From Brachypodium distachyon (lineage: Eukaryota > Streptophyta > Magnoliopsida > Poales > Poaceae), in assembly GCF_000005505.3 (NCBI RefSeq), contig NC_016134.3, forward strand, positions 24,007,584-24,071,583: 64,000 bases of DNA. Direction: 5' to 3'. Of the stretch, positions 32,706 to 43,799 are shown piece after piece. The position numbers were made by a program, and so were the translations under genes. Within the stretch, counting starts at the first letter, position 1. Each line of letters begins with the position of its first letter. Under the pieces are notes generated by a model. The model was not told where the DNA came from and ran no database searches. It worked only from the letters and a program-made list of their open reading frames with translations.

Positions 32706-34709
32706 GACTTGCGGCGTTGGCACACGAGCGTCAGTTTTTGCAAGATTTGCATTGAGGTTTTGGGTGGCTTTAGCTTCGAAGTCACAAGTCATTCCTTCTT
32801 CTACAGAAACATCCACAGAGTCTGTCCTAGGCAACGAGCTACTGGTAGGGGGTTCTTCAGTCACAAGTTCTTCAGGATGAGCACGGTCTTCCTTGTTCTG
32901 CCCCATGACTCCATCTCCTTCTTCATGGGCAGGCTGCTCATACAGAACTGTAGGGGATGATGCAACTTGTTCATGTTCCTCATCTATTGAAGTAAGCTTG
33001 ACAGTTGATGTATCTGGCACAGGTATGTCAACAGCTTTCTTCTTTTGAGGATCTGCCACAGATGATGAAGTGGAGGCACTTATTCTAGCAGGGAGCTTAA
33101 TGCTTAAGCCAAATCCCTTAGCGGTTTTCTTCACTTTAGCAATCTGAATTGCCGTACTAGTCAGAGTGACTTTTCTCGGAGCAACTGGCACTGGATCTTC
33201 CTGACTTTCTTCAGTATCAGAGAGAGCTACTGGGTCATTTCTGGCCTTGAGACCAATCTCCCGTCGGGTCTCACGAGCAGCATCCCGAGTGTTCTTATAT
33301 TTAGTTTTCTCTCGGTCAAATTCTTGATTTCCTCCTTGTTCTTTAGGAGACTTCTCCTTGGCGGCTTTCTTTCTGGCTTCGCGCTTGGCTTGATCAGCCT
33401 TGACGCTTTCAGCAGCTTGCTTCATCTGCTCAGCAAGCACAGCCTTCTTCTTCTTCCTTTCCATTTCAGCCTTAGTCTTCAAGGCGATTTCTTTCTCTTT
33501 CTTCTGGGTGATGAGTTCATCCCTTTTCTTCTCTTCAGCTTCCTTTTTCATCTCAGCGGCTTTCTTCTCGTCCTTTTTCCTTAAGGCAATTTCTGCCTTC
33601 TCTTTCTCAACTCATTCCTTCTCAATTCTTTCCTTCTCTACGTGTTCTTCTTCTTCAATCCTTCGTGCAGCACGAAGATTTCTGTAGAGCTCCCATTCCT
33701 CAGCTTTTGCCTTACCAGCAACGAGACCTTCAACATGACTCATGAGGTGATCAAGGAAAGATCCTTCCTCGTATGAGGCAAGAAGAACAGGGTCAATATG
33801 GACCACTTGAGGAGGATAGGGAATCTTGCCAGCAGCCATGGCGGTAGCATCCGCAGCATCCTTTAATGAAGAACCAAGTCCAATGGCTGAAGCTTTCTTA
33901 GCCTTCTTCAGATCCTTCTTGAATTGCTTCTCTGAGTCTTCAGAGCTCTTCCTCTTCTCTGGCATCTTGGCTTTGCCCTTGGTTTCTTCGCTGGGCTTCT
34001 TGCGGGGAGCATGAGGAGGCAGTGAAGAACCTTGAAGCTCTGGTAGGACCACGCAGCTCAACAGCGGGCTCAGATAAGAACACATCGCTGTCTTCAGCAT
34101 CTGAAGCTTTCTTGGACTTAGGCTTCTTGGAGATATCAATGTAGTTGAAGTCTCTAATAATCTGCAGAGCCTTCCGGTTGTATTATTCATGATGTGGCCC
34201 TCCATCGTTGCGGATGATCTTGAAGTGCCCCAACTTTGGTGCAGGAAAGTACATGTTCGCACCTTCTGCTTCTCTTTCCCTTCTTCTGATCTCAGTAACA
34301 AACACGTGAGAGTGCTTTTTGATGATGTTCTGGAGACGATGCTTCCTCTTCATCTTTGTTTCATCTTCAACATCATCTCCTGAGGAATAGAACACAAAGA
34401 TCTCTTCTACAGTAGGAGACGGCACATCCTTGAATCTCTTGACCTTTTCTTTCTTCTCGGCCTTTCCTTTCTTCACAGTCTTCTTCCCACGACTGGGCAG
34501 AACTTCACCAGGACACGAAGAGTTTATAGCATACTTTAATCGTACGCCTGGTGTGGGTGTCACTTTTTGAGGAACTGGATCCTCAATCCTTCGTCAGAAT
34601 CTTCAATAGTGATTAGCGGGGATGCAGGAGGTGTAGGTTCAGGAGTTAAATCAAACTCGTACTAAGAGTCCTTCTCTGAGTCATTGCTGGATCTGGTGGA
34701 ATCTGACAT
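32706..34709 (-). pseudogene. Element C coiled-coil protein, inverted copy, N-terminal two thirds
   Basis: The minus-strand gene starts with ATG at 34709 (MSDSTRSSNDSEKDS, then a stop) after a leader. Pieces follow: 34563-34183 with a basic patch KKGKAEKKEKVKRFKD, then VFYSSGDDVEDETKMKRK and MYFPAPKLGHFKIIRNDG; 34010-33612 with KPSEETKGKAKMPEKRKS and the helix-rich FLDHLMSHVEGLVAGKAK; 33551-32706 is the long K/E-rich coiled coil, AERKKKAVLAEQMKQAAE-like heptads, then KGFGLSIKLPARIS and an acidic tail. The N-terminus is missing from the plus copy, so only here can the protein's start be seen. Total length when intact was probably above 1,000 residues (inference). No enzyme motif is recognised; a structural or nucleic-acid-binding role is only a guess. 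Confidence 0.65.
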
Positions 34710-35215
34710 ACTGACACCTGTGAAGTTGAGGATGCGAAGAATAGGCGAGAAGTACACAAATTCTCAGATAAAAACATTTTGGCAAAGATGTTTAGTAGAA
34801 GCAAATTGATTATGTTTGTGAAGAATAACTACTCAGTTCTTCAACGAAGACAACTACACAGATTTAAACCGATGTTCTTCTAGAGAGCTTCAACCTAGAT
34901 CTGACTTAGCTAGAACTTCGGAAATTTTGAGTACGCTATTCTACGCAAACAGAACAATCTACAGAACAGTTGAGGATTCATCTAATCTTAGGAATTAAAT
35001 GAAGATTTGAAGTGTATCTAAGATGAGCTCGGTGAGGAAACGGAAGAATCACCAAACCCTAACCGCAAAGCTCTAACTTGGTGAGAGCAGTCAATCTACT
35101 GCAGCAAACGAGGGATATGAGATGCGTTTGCTACTTGGAATCGATCTGAGAAAGGAAGAACGACGCTTGCCTATAGTTCCTGACTTGAATCGATGCAAAT
35201 CAGCGATGGCGCTGA
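34710..35215 (-). promoter_or_regulatory. 5' leader of the inverted element C gene
   Basis: On the minus strand this is AT-rich, leader-like sequence ending in ACTTCACAGGTGTCAGT just before the ATG, which contains a possible splice acceptor (CACAG). With 36209-36310 it links the ATG to a TATA box. It has no similarity by eye to the C LTR at 7526-8621, so it is probably an internal leader rather than LTR. Confidence 0.45.
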
Positions 35216-36208
35216 TGTGGCACCAGTGGCACCCGGGGTACCACCGCTACGCGACGCGCGGACCCCTTTCCCGGGTTCCCGGGAAGGTCTCATCCCGGGG
35301 AACGTCTATGAGCTCCCCGGCAAGGTACCAGCCCGAAAGGGGCTAGCGGGGCTTCGGGGAATATTCCCGCCTGGGCACCTCCCGGGAAGCAGGTACCCGG
35401 GTGCGTTGGGCCCGGGTGCTTCCCGGGGTCGACTTGCTCGGACTGGGGGTTCCCGGGCGAGTGCCCCCGCCTCGGGTGTGGGGCCCAGTTGACAGCGCCA
35501 CGCGGGCGCGTGGCGCGCGGTCCCACCAAGGCAAGGAGCAAGGCGTGCGGCTCAGTAAACGAGCCGACCGACGGGTAGTTACCCGTCCGATCGAAGGAAC
35601 AGTGGTTGTCTAATCCTACCCTAGGGTCTTAGGCCCCTAGCAGCGGAGGTGGCACCCATGCAGGCCACCAGCTCACCGGGAGGGGTTGCATGCCTCCCCG
35701 TTAGACACTTGTAGCTCATGCACCGTGGCACATGTGGCATCCCCTTATGCATAAAAGGAGGACCCATGCCGACGGGCAAAGGGGTTGGTTGGTTGGGTTT
35801 TTTTAGTTCGACAGTCATTCAGTTCCACAAGTTCCCTTCGCTGGCTCGCTAGATCGAGGATCAGTTGGTTCCAATAGGCAGCCAACAGAGAGCAGTAGGG
35901 AGTACTTAGACATTGAGAGAAATCCCGGAAGCTTGCCCAGCAGCTTGTAAGCATTTGATCCATAATCAATATCGGCTCAGACAGGCAGGACGTAGGGTTT
36001 TACACCTCCGGTGGCCCGAACCTGGGTAAAAAAGGTGCGTGCACCTGTTCCCGGACTAGCGCGTACCCTTAGCACTTTGTCTCACCGGCTCCGTAGGGCC
36101 TCATCGGCCGTACCGGCGATCACCGGGTCTCCGCCCTAGACGCCCCTACCGAACCTAAAAGGGGGACGTGGCCGCACGCCCCCAGTATCGGAGCACCGAG
36201 CGACGACA
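35216..36208 (+). mobile_element. Solo LTR D, Tat-like (993 bp)
   Basis: It starts TGTGGCACCAGTGGCACCC and ends GAGCGACGACA, flanked by GCTGA (35211-35215) and TCTGA (36209-36213), a 5-bp target duplication with one mismatch. It shares layout and 3' phrases with the Tat LTR at 3659-4505 (TTACACCTCCGGTGGCCCGA). It inserted in the leader of the inverted C gene. GC-rich, with repeated TTCCCGGG motifs at 35270-35460. Confidence 0.8.
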
Positions 36209-36239
36209 TCTGATGAAGATTGAAGCTTGAAGACTCCGT

Positions 36240-36306
36240 CCTGATGGAGGGGTATGGTGGGGTATGGTGGCCTTTATGTAGGGGTATGGTGGCCTTTATA
36301 TAGGGA
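36240..36306. repeat. Short tandem repeat of a GGGGTATGGTGG unit
   Basis: GGGGTATGGTGG occurs three times, two of them followed by CCTTTATRTA. The last copy forms the minus-strand TATA box. Confidence 0.7.
36293..36304 (-). promoter_or_regulatory. Candidate TATA box of the inverted element C gene
   Basis: The minus strand reads CCCTATATAAAGGCC. Excluding solo LTR D it is about 600 bases upstream of the ATG at 34709. It sits in the right orientation and is preceded by AAACCCTAGC on the minus strand. Confidence 0.45.
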
Positions 36307-36865
36307 GGTGAAAAAGCGAGAGAATTTCACCGGTATGTTTTATCCCGAAAGTTTAGCTAGGGTTTCCCGGTACTGTTATGATTTTCCTACGGGATAAGAT
36401 TTTTACCTTCGGAAAGATTCGTGAAGATTACGGCTAAAACGGAAATTCCGTTGAAGTAGTATTCTTCAGAAGCTTTGAAGACTTACGGTTTTCCAAAAAC
36501 AAAATCCATTTTGAAGAAAGATAATTATTGCATCACCGACAAGGATTACGGTGATACATGAATAACGATGAATAGCTTTTGTGTACACAAAAGAAATAGA
36601 TATGATAGATAAGCAATTGTATAAAATATTGTTCTAAGGGCCATAAGGTTCTCACATAAGTTACACACTCACAGTTGCATGCAAATGTATAAAAATATTC
36701 ACAATAGTATGGCCCTTCGCCAGGCCGCTTCTCTCTTAGTGAACCATCTTCATGTGCTCCTGGTAACCTCCTATCGTTTCATTTCCCTTCCTCTCAGTCA
36801 GCCTCATCGGCCGGAGAAGGAAGGGGAGGAGCTCGTTCTCCTCTTTTATTTTTTTTTCTCCCTTA
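36307..36865. other. Region without recognised genes, right flank of inverted C
   Basis: AT-rich sequence with several GAAGATTACGG-like phrases (36420-36550). I see no coding region or boundary marker for the end of element C. Confidence 0.4.
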
Positions 36866-38874
36866 GGCCTCGCTCGTTTAACTGATCCCAAGGTGGATCT
36901 AATCCCTGTAGTGATTGGGCTGATCCCCTCTGTCACCCCATCCCTGTTGGGATCAATTCCACTAGGGGATTTAATCCCTGCTACTTATTGGCTATTCGGT
37001 TAGACCCAGGACAATCCGTAACTTCAGTATAGTATGTATATACACAATTGATCCATCAAGCAATTGATCCAACAAGCATTATACGCATTCCACTGATTAT
37101 GTTTGGGGAGCAGGTAATTAATCAAGCTGAACTAACAGAGCAGATGCATGATCTAACAATCTATTTATGTTTGGGGAGATTAAATCGCTTCCAGCAATCT
37201 GCTGCTTCTACACATCGAGCAAACATGAACAAACAAAAGAAAACAATTGCCGGATTGTAAGAAGTTAACCCACTACCCTGTATAATTAATTAATTAAATA
37301 TCAGTTGCTAGTTATACAAACATACACTCACTGGGTTCCATTACCCAAAAAATTTATCCAAAACCATTCATCCAAGAACCAATCCATGGCGCTGGTGGCA
37401 TCTCCACCTACATCAGCCCATCCCCAAATCCACTGTCCAAGAAACTTCGGGAGGAGGAGAGGGGAAGAAAGAGCAGGAGGGTCTTATGAGAGAAGTTCTC
37501 CGTCGGGGGAGAGGGCGCCCGAGTTGGAGCTGCTGCCAGTCACGGTGCCGCCGCTGCTGGAGTTGGAGTGATCCAGGTCTCGCGAGAGGAGGAGAAGGTC
37601 GCAGTGCCGCTGCTTCTGCTCCGGGTTGTGGCGCCGCTGTCGTTGATCTGGTCGGGCCGCCGCCGCCGCTGCACCAGATCGTGGCGCTGCCGCCACCTCC
37701 TCTAGGTCACCACAAGAGGAACGAGAGAGACATACTACCTTCTTTTCGTTCGATCGGGAAATTTTCCACAAGTTTTTTTTAAATAACCTGTAACTTTATT
37801 CAAACATGAGAACCATTACAGGTATAATGTTTTGGATCATAAACTCTAGAAACTACGAGTTAACTCCTATAATTAAGAATTACAATGAAATCTCTTAAAG
37901 ACATCTTCTCCGTGATATCATACTTTGCAACATCAAATTCTGCTGAGGCTTCAACATAGAGACTGCAATCAGACTGTAGCAGCAACATCGTTACTGGTAT
38001 CCCTGCACGAGCTTGACTACCTTTAAAGATTTCGAAAAGCCCCTTGAGTCGCTCATCCAAAAAGATGAGAAGTCATGAGCGTTGAACGTACTTGGGTCGG
38101 GGATGATCCCCTAAATGTGCAGGTCGTCGAACCGCAAGATCTTCATCAGAACACCATAGAAGTATTCAAAAATTACAAAAGATAAGACCAACAAAAGCAC
38201 CATGACACACTAACAAAAACTCAACGGATACGTATAAACGGATCTGTGAGTACAGAAACCCAAGATCCACAAGATCGGGTACACTAAACTCACGGGGATT
38301 AAAAATCTCTAGCTCCGCAGAAACGCCAGTTGAGGCACCACCACAACAGAGGAAAAACCAGAGTACCTTTATTCACAATAGCATCGCAACCTCCGACATT
38401 GCGACGTCACCGTTGGAACCAAACAATTGAAATAGGCAAAACACTTTTAGATACTCTTAGAAGGAACCAAGATTCCCCCCACCTCGCAGCGCCAAGACGG
38501 CGGCCGGAGGCAAGGGGAACGCTAAAGCTTGAACGGTGACGGCTAGGGCAGAGCTCTCTCTCTGGCAGCTAGGTTTTCTTTCCACTCTAGGGAAATTTTC
38601 CATAAGTCGGACGATGATTTTTTTTTATCCTGGTCGATGCAGGGGATTCAGCAGGGTTTGGGCCGGGATCTCAACCCGCTTGGGTGCAACCGAACACACA
38701 ATTTAGAGTGGGCCAGTATTAATCCCTGAGGGCTTGTTCGGTTGCAACAATACCTGTGGGAATGAGAGAGATTTGAGGGAAGTTGAACTAGAATTTTAGT
38801 TTTCTGCCTGACCGGGCTGAGCAACCGGGATTGGGCCTCGATCCCGGCCGGGACAGGCGTAAACGAATGAGGCC
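36866..38874. mobile_element. Candidate TIR DNA transposon, non-autonomous, with nested insertion
   Basis: The left end GGCCTCGCTCGTTTA and the right end TAAACGAATGAGGCC are inverted repeats with 13 of 15 matches. Subterminal GGGATC/GATCCC motifs recur at both ends (36895-36960 and 38640-38850). Without the 817-base insert it is about 1.2 kb. No transposase frame is present. Target duplications could not be matched, and a second GGTTGCAACA/TGCAACCGAACA pair near 38692-38757 suggests a further internal boundary. The superfamily is uncertain (hAT- or Harbinger-like ends). Confidence 0.4.
37773..38589 (-). mobile_element. LINE-like retroposon insertion with 17-bp target duplication
   Basis: Flanked by GGGAAATTTTCCACAAG (37756-37772) and the same 17-mer with one change (38590-38606). 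The left edge is a run of eight T, i.e. a poly(A) tail for a minus-strand element, preceded on the minus strand by GAATAAAG. The minus-strand 5' end (38589 downward) is CT-rich and GC-rich, like a plant LINE or captured 5' leader (CCTAGCTGCCAGAGAGAG). No reverse transcriptase is readable, so it is an internally deleted LINE, a SINE-like element or a processed transcript. Confidence 0.7.
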
Positions 38875-39584
38875 ATGAAGGGGTCAGGAGTAGTGTCGCA
38901 CCTAGCAAGCTCGAAGTCAGTGCATATAGTTTGTCTATAACAAGCCGCCCTCTTCTACCTCCTGATTTTTACCGTCGTTGATGCCATCGGTGAGGAGAAG
39001 TCTCAGACATGTAGCTTTCCTAAATAAGCCTCCTTAGGCTCCAGATCTGGGATTGTCACATCTTCTCTCCTCTTTGGCTATATGGTGGTAGCAAAGTGAA
39101 ATGACATTGTTGGGGTATTTAGGAAAGAGGAGAGAAGAGGAGAGAAGATGTGACAAAAAAAATTCAATAATTTTCCAAGGACTTGCGAGACTATTTGGCT
39201 ATATGGAAAATAGTCTGGCATAGATCCCCAGGACTTGCGAGACTATTTTTTTTTCAATAATTTTTCATGTCGAAATCCTCTTCGTAGGTGTTAATCAACG
39301 ATGGTGTGTTCATCATACTATCTCCTGATGATGAAAGCAGGTGGGACCTATTGTATGCTCTCTTTTCAAATCGAGGGCATTAGTCTCATTTGCTTGTGAA
39401 GGCAAAGTCGAAATCTCTTATTGTATGCGGTGGCCCAAGAGCAGCCACTAACAACGAGATGGTCGAGACATGGCTGAGGTCCTCTTCGACCTCGTTTACT
39501 AGACGTCCACCCTGATGATGATTTTCTCATCATTTGTACTTACAGGAATCTTCCACAAATATCAGTGATTGGAGCTGACACTTC
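38875..39584. other. Intergenic, no gene seen; contains a small hairpin
   Basis: Apart from the inverted repeat at 39054-39155 and a duplicated phrase AGGACTTGCGAGACTATTT (about 39178 and 39231), nothing is recognisable. Confidence 0.5.
39054..39155. repeat. Short hairpin-forming inverted repeat
   Basis: TGTCACATCTTCTCTCCTC at 39054 is mirrored by GAGGAGAGAAGATGTGACA ending 39155, about 20 of 22 pairs, with a 58-base loop. Confidence 0.75.
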
Positions 39585-39950
39585 TTAACATCGACTTAGA
39601 GATAGTTATTTCTCAGTCATCTTAGAAATAGCAAAACTGGTATATTTATTACAGGAAAACATAGACTACGGCTAGTACTACCATGGATGCACTGGACTGA
39701 GAAGTGTACTAGTGCGTAGGAGTAGCACATTGCATGACTCGGGTATGTATCTATGACAAGAAAGTAATAAACGGATGTATTAAACTGGTTGTGGACAAGA
39801 CCGATGCGTGTCATGTGTGGCTCACCACCCATAGTTGGATACATATTGTCCCCACGATAAATTAAGCCAACACGCCCTTGGGTGGTTTCCAAATATACCC
39901 AACCCAAGCAGATCCTTATCTCATCACCCGACCACAACTGCGTACCAGTG
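39585..39950. repeat. Local direct duplication, copy 1
   Basis: It starts TTAACATCGACTTAGAGATAG and matches 40452-40826 over about 370 bases with scattered substitutions and small indels. No gene is recognised in it. Shared phrases include ACGGCTAGTACTACCATGGA and GCCCTTGGGTGGTTTCCAAA. Confidence 0.85.
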
Positions 39951-40175
39951 TATACTACAGACATACTACCACAATATTATCGTATCAATTTTAATTTCCG
40001 GTTTTAGTGTGTAAGTATATATAGATTGCCAGCCATCGTCTACTGTTGCTCCCTGACCACCACCAGCGCCGCCAAAGACCAGATGCTTGCTGCCCACCAT
40101 GTTGCCCTACCATAAGCAACGACCACGTTTTCTGATACACTTTGTGTTTACCCCACCATTTGTGTTTGCCACAAT

Positions 40176-40345
40176 GATATGTGTTGTACACAAATAGTGG
40201 TAGACATGGCTTAATGTGTGAAATGCATGTTGAATTGTATATAAGGATATGTGTTGTTTATACACAAATAGTGGTAGACATGGATTAACATGTGAAGTCT
40301 ACAGGATGATATGTAGTGTACACAAACAGTGAAATACATGGGTTA
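40176..40345. repeat. Tandem array, three units of about 62-70 bp
   Basis: Units start at about 40176, 40246 and 40308 with GATATGTGTTGT or a variant, followed by ACACAAATAGTGGTAGACAT. It lies between the two copies of the local duplication. Confidence 0.8.
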
Positions 40346-40451
40346 ATCGCTCATTAGGTCCTGTGTATGTCAATGGGTAGGATATGTGCTGGGAACACAA
40401 CATGATTTAACTTCTTATTTTTGCCGGCACCCTCAAGGGATCAGACAGTTG

Positions 40452-40826
40452 TTAACATCGACTTAGAGATAGATATTTCTCGGTCACCTTAGAAATAGCA
40501 AAACCGATATATTTATTAGTGAAAAAACATAGACTACGGCTAGTACTACCATGGATGCATTGGACTGGGAAGTGCACTACTACGTACGAGTAGCACACTG
40601 CGTGTGCTCATGTGTGTATCTGTGAAAAGAAAGTTATAAACGGATGTATTAAATTGGTTGTGGACGGGATTGATGCGTGTCATATGCGTGGCTCACCACC
40701 CACGGTACATAGTTGGATACACATTGTCCCAGCGATAAATTAAACCAGCACGCCCTTGGGTGGTTTCCAAATATACCCAGCCCAAGCAAATCCTTATCTC
40801 ATCACCTGGCGACAACTACGTACGAG
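40452..40826. repeat. Local direct duplication, copy 2
   Basis: Second copy of 39585-39950, about 867 bases downstream in the same orientation. Confidence 0.85.
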
Positions 40827-41085
40827 TTATCTAAGCTAAAAATAAACCAAAACAAAAGTACATATATACACCAAATTCACTAAAAATAGTAACAACCATG
40901 CACTAGTCAATACAATAATCTGGTAAACAAATGATAGTCTAAACAGCATACTCCCCATAATAAAACCATAACAATCAAATGTGACTCACAAATTAAAGTC
41001 TGATCGAACAGAGGAAGCACAAATTAATGAAAACTCCTCGACAGGGACAGTTTTTTCAGAGGGACCGAAGCCAAGAGGAGTCAAC

Positions 41086-41365
41086 TCAACAGTAAGAGTT
41101 TGAGTTGAGGTCCAGCGGAGGAGGAGGCACTATATAGGGCGTGATCTCACAGACGACCCTGTGGATGTGCACCTTGATTTTGTCCGCATCAAGTACCTCA
41201 AGCGCACACACGTCCGACTCCTCCAGGTTGTTGTGCATCGACAGTGCGCCCCACCTGGTGCTGAAGTCCGCCGAGCAGATGCCGCGGTGGCTCTGGTAAA
41301 CATAGCTCACCTCTCATGTCGTGCCATGCGGATCCCACGGCGTCATCTGCATGTCCTTCTTCGGA
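41086..41365 (-). pseudogene. B3-domain transcription factor gene relic
   Basis: The minus-strand reading contains EVSYVYQSHRG, then ADFSTRWGALSMHNNLEESD, VCALEVLD and ADKIKVHIHRVV, ending in PPPPLDL. This is the second half of a plant B3 DNA-binding domain in the REM-like style of grasses: W-x-V-x-Y-V-Y, then G/R-W-G-x-F-x-x-x-N-N-L-E-x-x-D-V-C-x-F-E-L. Upstream, MTPWDPHG fits the strand before it, but a TGA near 41317 replaces the expected codon just ahead of EVSYVY. Only about 90 residues survive, and no N-terminal half is found nearby. B3 proteins bind DNA in the nucleus; this copy is broken. Confidence 0.55.
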
Positions 41366-41570
41366 AATCTGTTTTTCACCAACATGTATGGGATTATCTG
41401 CATATACATATATGCATACATTCATGGTTGATAACAATTAACCATGGAGTTGGATTATATGTTCTGTGTGAATGGATATATGATATATATGCTTCTTGAG
41501 AGGATCGGTAATAAGGCAGGTGTTGTTGATTTATTGTTGTTACCAGGTGGTGTATACTTCGGAGTATTTC

Positions 41571-41920
41571 TGTAACATCCCAAAAATTTCAAACTTTTAG
41601 ATGTGCATTGCATCCATAAGCATCATGTCACAATTGCATATTTGAATTTAAATTTGAATCTCAAAAGGCTTTGGAAAGATTTTACTTCAATTTAAACCCT
41701 AAGGTTTACACCCATTTGAGCCTTGTATCTTCAAACCAATAGGGTTGATTTATAAAAGGGGTTCATTGCATAAATGAGTTATCCCATAATTTTTGGATAA
41801 TTATTTGGAGTTGAAAAACTATTTTATTTAAATAGTTATATAGCCCTAAAGGCATTTATAGGGCAAATGTATTTTTAGATATTTTCTTTTGAAGGGAAAT
41901 TTTGCCCAAATCAAACCGAT
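41571..41920 (+). mobile_element. Family-A LTR fragment, copy A4
   Basis: It begins TGTAACATCCCAAAAATTTC and matches the first about 350 bases of A1, then stops matching after GAAGGGAAATTTTGCCCAAA. Only U3 remains. Confidence 0.8.
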
Positions 41921-42679
41921 GTTTTACTACTCCTTCCTCCCGCGGCAGCAAAAGGCACCGTAAAAAACCTCAACTGATATATGGAGTGTCCCCTTTCCGC
42001 CCCCAGTGCTAAGGACCTCTTTAGTAAGAATACTTTTTGCAAGTGATTAGCCGCAACAATATCCTAATTTGGAATTTTTGGCCACATATACTTTGGAATT
42101 TTTTGCTTGCCTCAAGCCTAATGTATATGTCCTACCTTGTTGCAATCTTGACCTTACACAATGATGATGTCTACTCTTCGTTTTTGTTCTTCTAGTTTGG
42201 CCTTTCGTAATGCCATATTCAGATAAGAAAGAGCCTCGTTAGGCCGCATCAAACTGTTGGAGCGATGACGCCGACGTCCAACGTCATGGCTCCTCCGACA
42301 CCTAAATAATAATGTGCTTGAGTTGTTTTCGTCTTGCTACATGAAAATCATGAATACATTTTTTTTCGAAAAGGAGGTTGAAACCACCGGACCATGAATG
42401 CATTTATAGATGAATCAATAAATTGATTAACTTATCTCTCTCACCACCATCCATCAGTTATTTCATCGCACTAGTATGTTTGTCTTGAGAGCTAGCAAAG
42501 GTTCGATCGTGGAACATAAATGTGATCGATTTCGAGTCATACTTAGGCTCTTACAAAGAAGAGAGAACGGACAATCTTAGATATAGTAACAACATCTCGA
42601 ACAAGTGGTTTCTTAGCCTTGTTACTAACACCTAAAAAATATATATAATATATTATAGTTGGTCTCACAAGCCTTAATT
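41921..42679. other. No gene seen; contains a LINE 3' tail relic
   Basis: At 42359-42400 a run of T followed by CGAAAAGGAGG and AAACCACCGG is the same as the LINE 3' terminus at 50736-50770, so it is a dead-on-arrival LINE tail on the minus strand. The rest is AT-rich and unassigned. Confidence 0.55.
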
Positions 42680-43799
42680 TCCTAGTCCCCGCGCGAACCC
42701 CACGCACGGAAAAAGCAGCAAAACCAGCTCTCCACGCACGCACGACGCAAGCAAAACCAGAAAAAAAACCAACGCAAGCAAAACAAAAACCACCGTGAGA
42801 GAGCACGTACTTCGCCTCCTCCCCTCCCGCACGACGCCTGAAAAAACCACCAGGCCCAACCCGCTGCCGGCGGCCGGATCCGGTCTCCAGACCGCCGCGC
42901 CGTAGCAGGCTCCTGCCCGAGCTACTCCCCTCGCTGCCGTGCCGCCGCCTCCCTCTGTGCCTGTCGCCGCCGCAGTGCGCGTGCCCCTTCCCCAGCCACC
43001 ACCACTTTCGATCGAGGATTCGACGGCGGCGCTCAGGTGAGTGCTCTCCGGCCATCCTCCTCCTTATCCCCTCCTCTCTGGCTCCCCGGCGGTTCGCCCC
43101 CATCCCTCCTTCCATTCCCATCTCTCTCGGATGCAACTCCATCTCCCCGTGCAAACCACCTCCATTGGAGCGCATCCTCCTTATCTCCTCTCCCCCCATG
43201 GCTCTCTCAACCCTAATGGATCTCTCGTCGTGCCATGCGGCTCTCCCCAATGGATCTCTCGTCCTGAAACGGACGTCGTGTAGTCTTCACGGACACACGG
43301 TAGACCGTGAGATCGGCAGGGCGCAGGCTTCGGCCCAGCTGAGGAAGGGCTTCTTCGACCACATCCAGAACAACTGCTCCCGAGTTTACATGCCTGTACA
43401 TTTTGTTTCAGATCAGTAGATTTTTAGAGGTCCAATGATTATAGTTTCTCTATAAATTTTGGTTGAAGATCAACAGATTTTGCTTCAGATCAGCAGTTTT
43501 TGGTTGGGAGTAATCTGTTGTATAATTACGGTTGCATCCAGACATCGCGTCAAGCACGGCGATAATGTCCAAGGATTCTTGCTCCCTTCTTTTATGTAGC
43601 GGGCTGCAGAAATTCGGCTGTCTTCCTCAACTCTACCAACGAACACTGCCTCCGCCATGCCAACAGTTTTATCTGTGATCATGGCTGCTGGATCACATCA
43701 CTCGTCTTTGTCTCGGCAGGTTTTCAACTGGAGCATAACATAATTTGGTTTCCGTTTTCCATCTGTTTTTGTACTTAACTACCATATGATTTTTTGCAG
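42680..43799 (+). other. Exon-like GC-rich leader and intron-like sequence before the H+-ATPase relic
   Basis: The stretch 42790-43037 is CT- and GC-rich like a grass 5' leader and ends CTCAGGTGAGTG, a good splice donor at about 43037. A second exon-like piece near 43300-43400 reads GRAQASAQLRKGFFDHIQNN, which I cannot assign. It leads by position into the H+-ATPase exons, but nothing proves they were one transcript. Confidence 0.35.

Noticed and set aside
36866..38874. Firm hAT or Harbinger assignment of the TIR element
   Set aside because: Ends are inverted repeats, but neither 8-bp nor TTA/TAA duplications match on the two sides; kept only as a candidate.
42543..43250. 235-codon minus-strand frame
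   Set aside because: Arg/Gly-rich complement of a CT-rich leader; no domain, no start context, no conservation clue.
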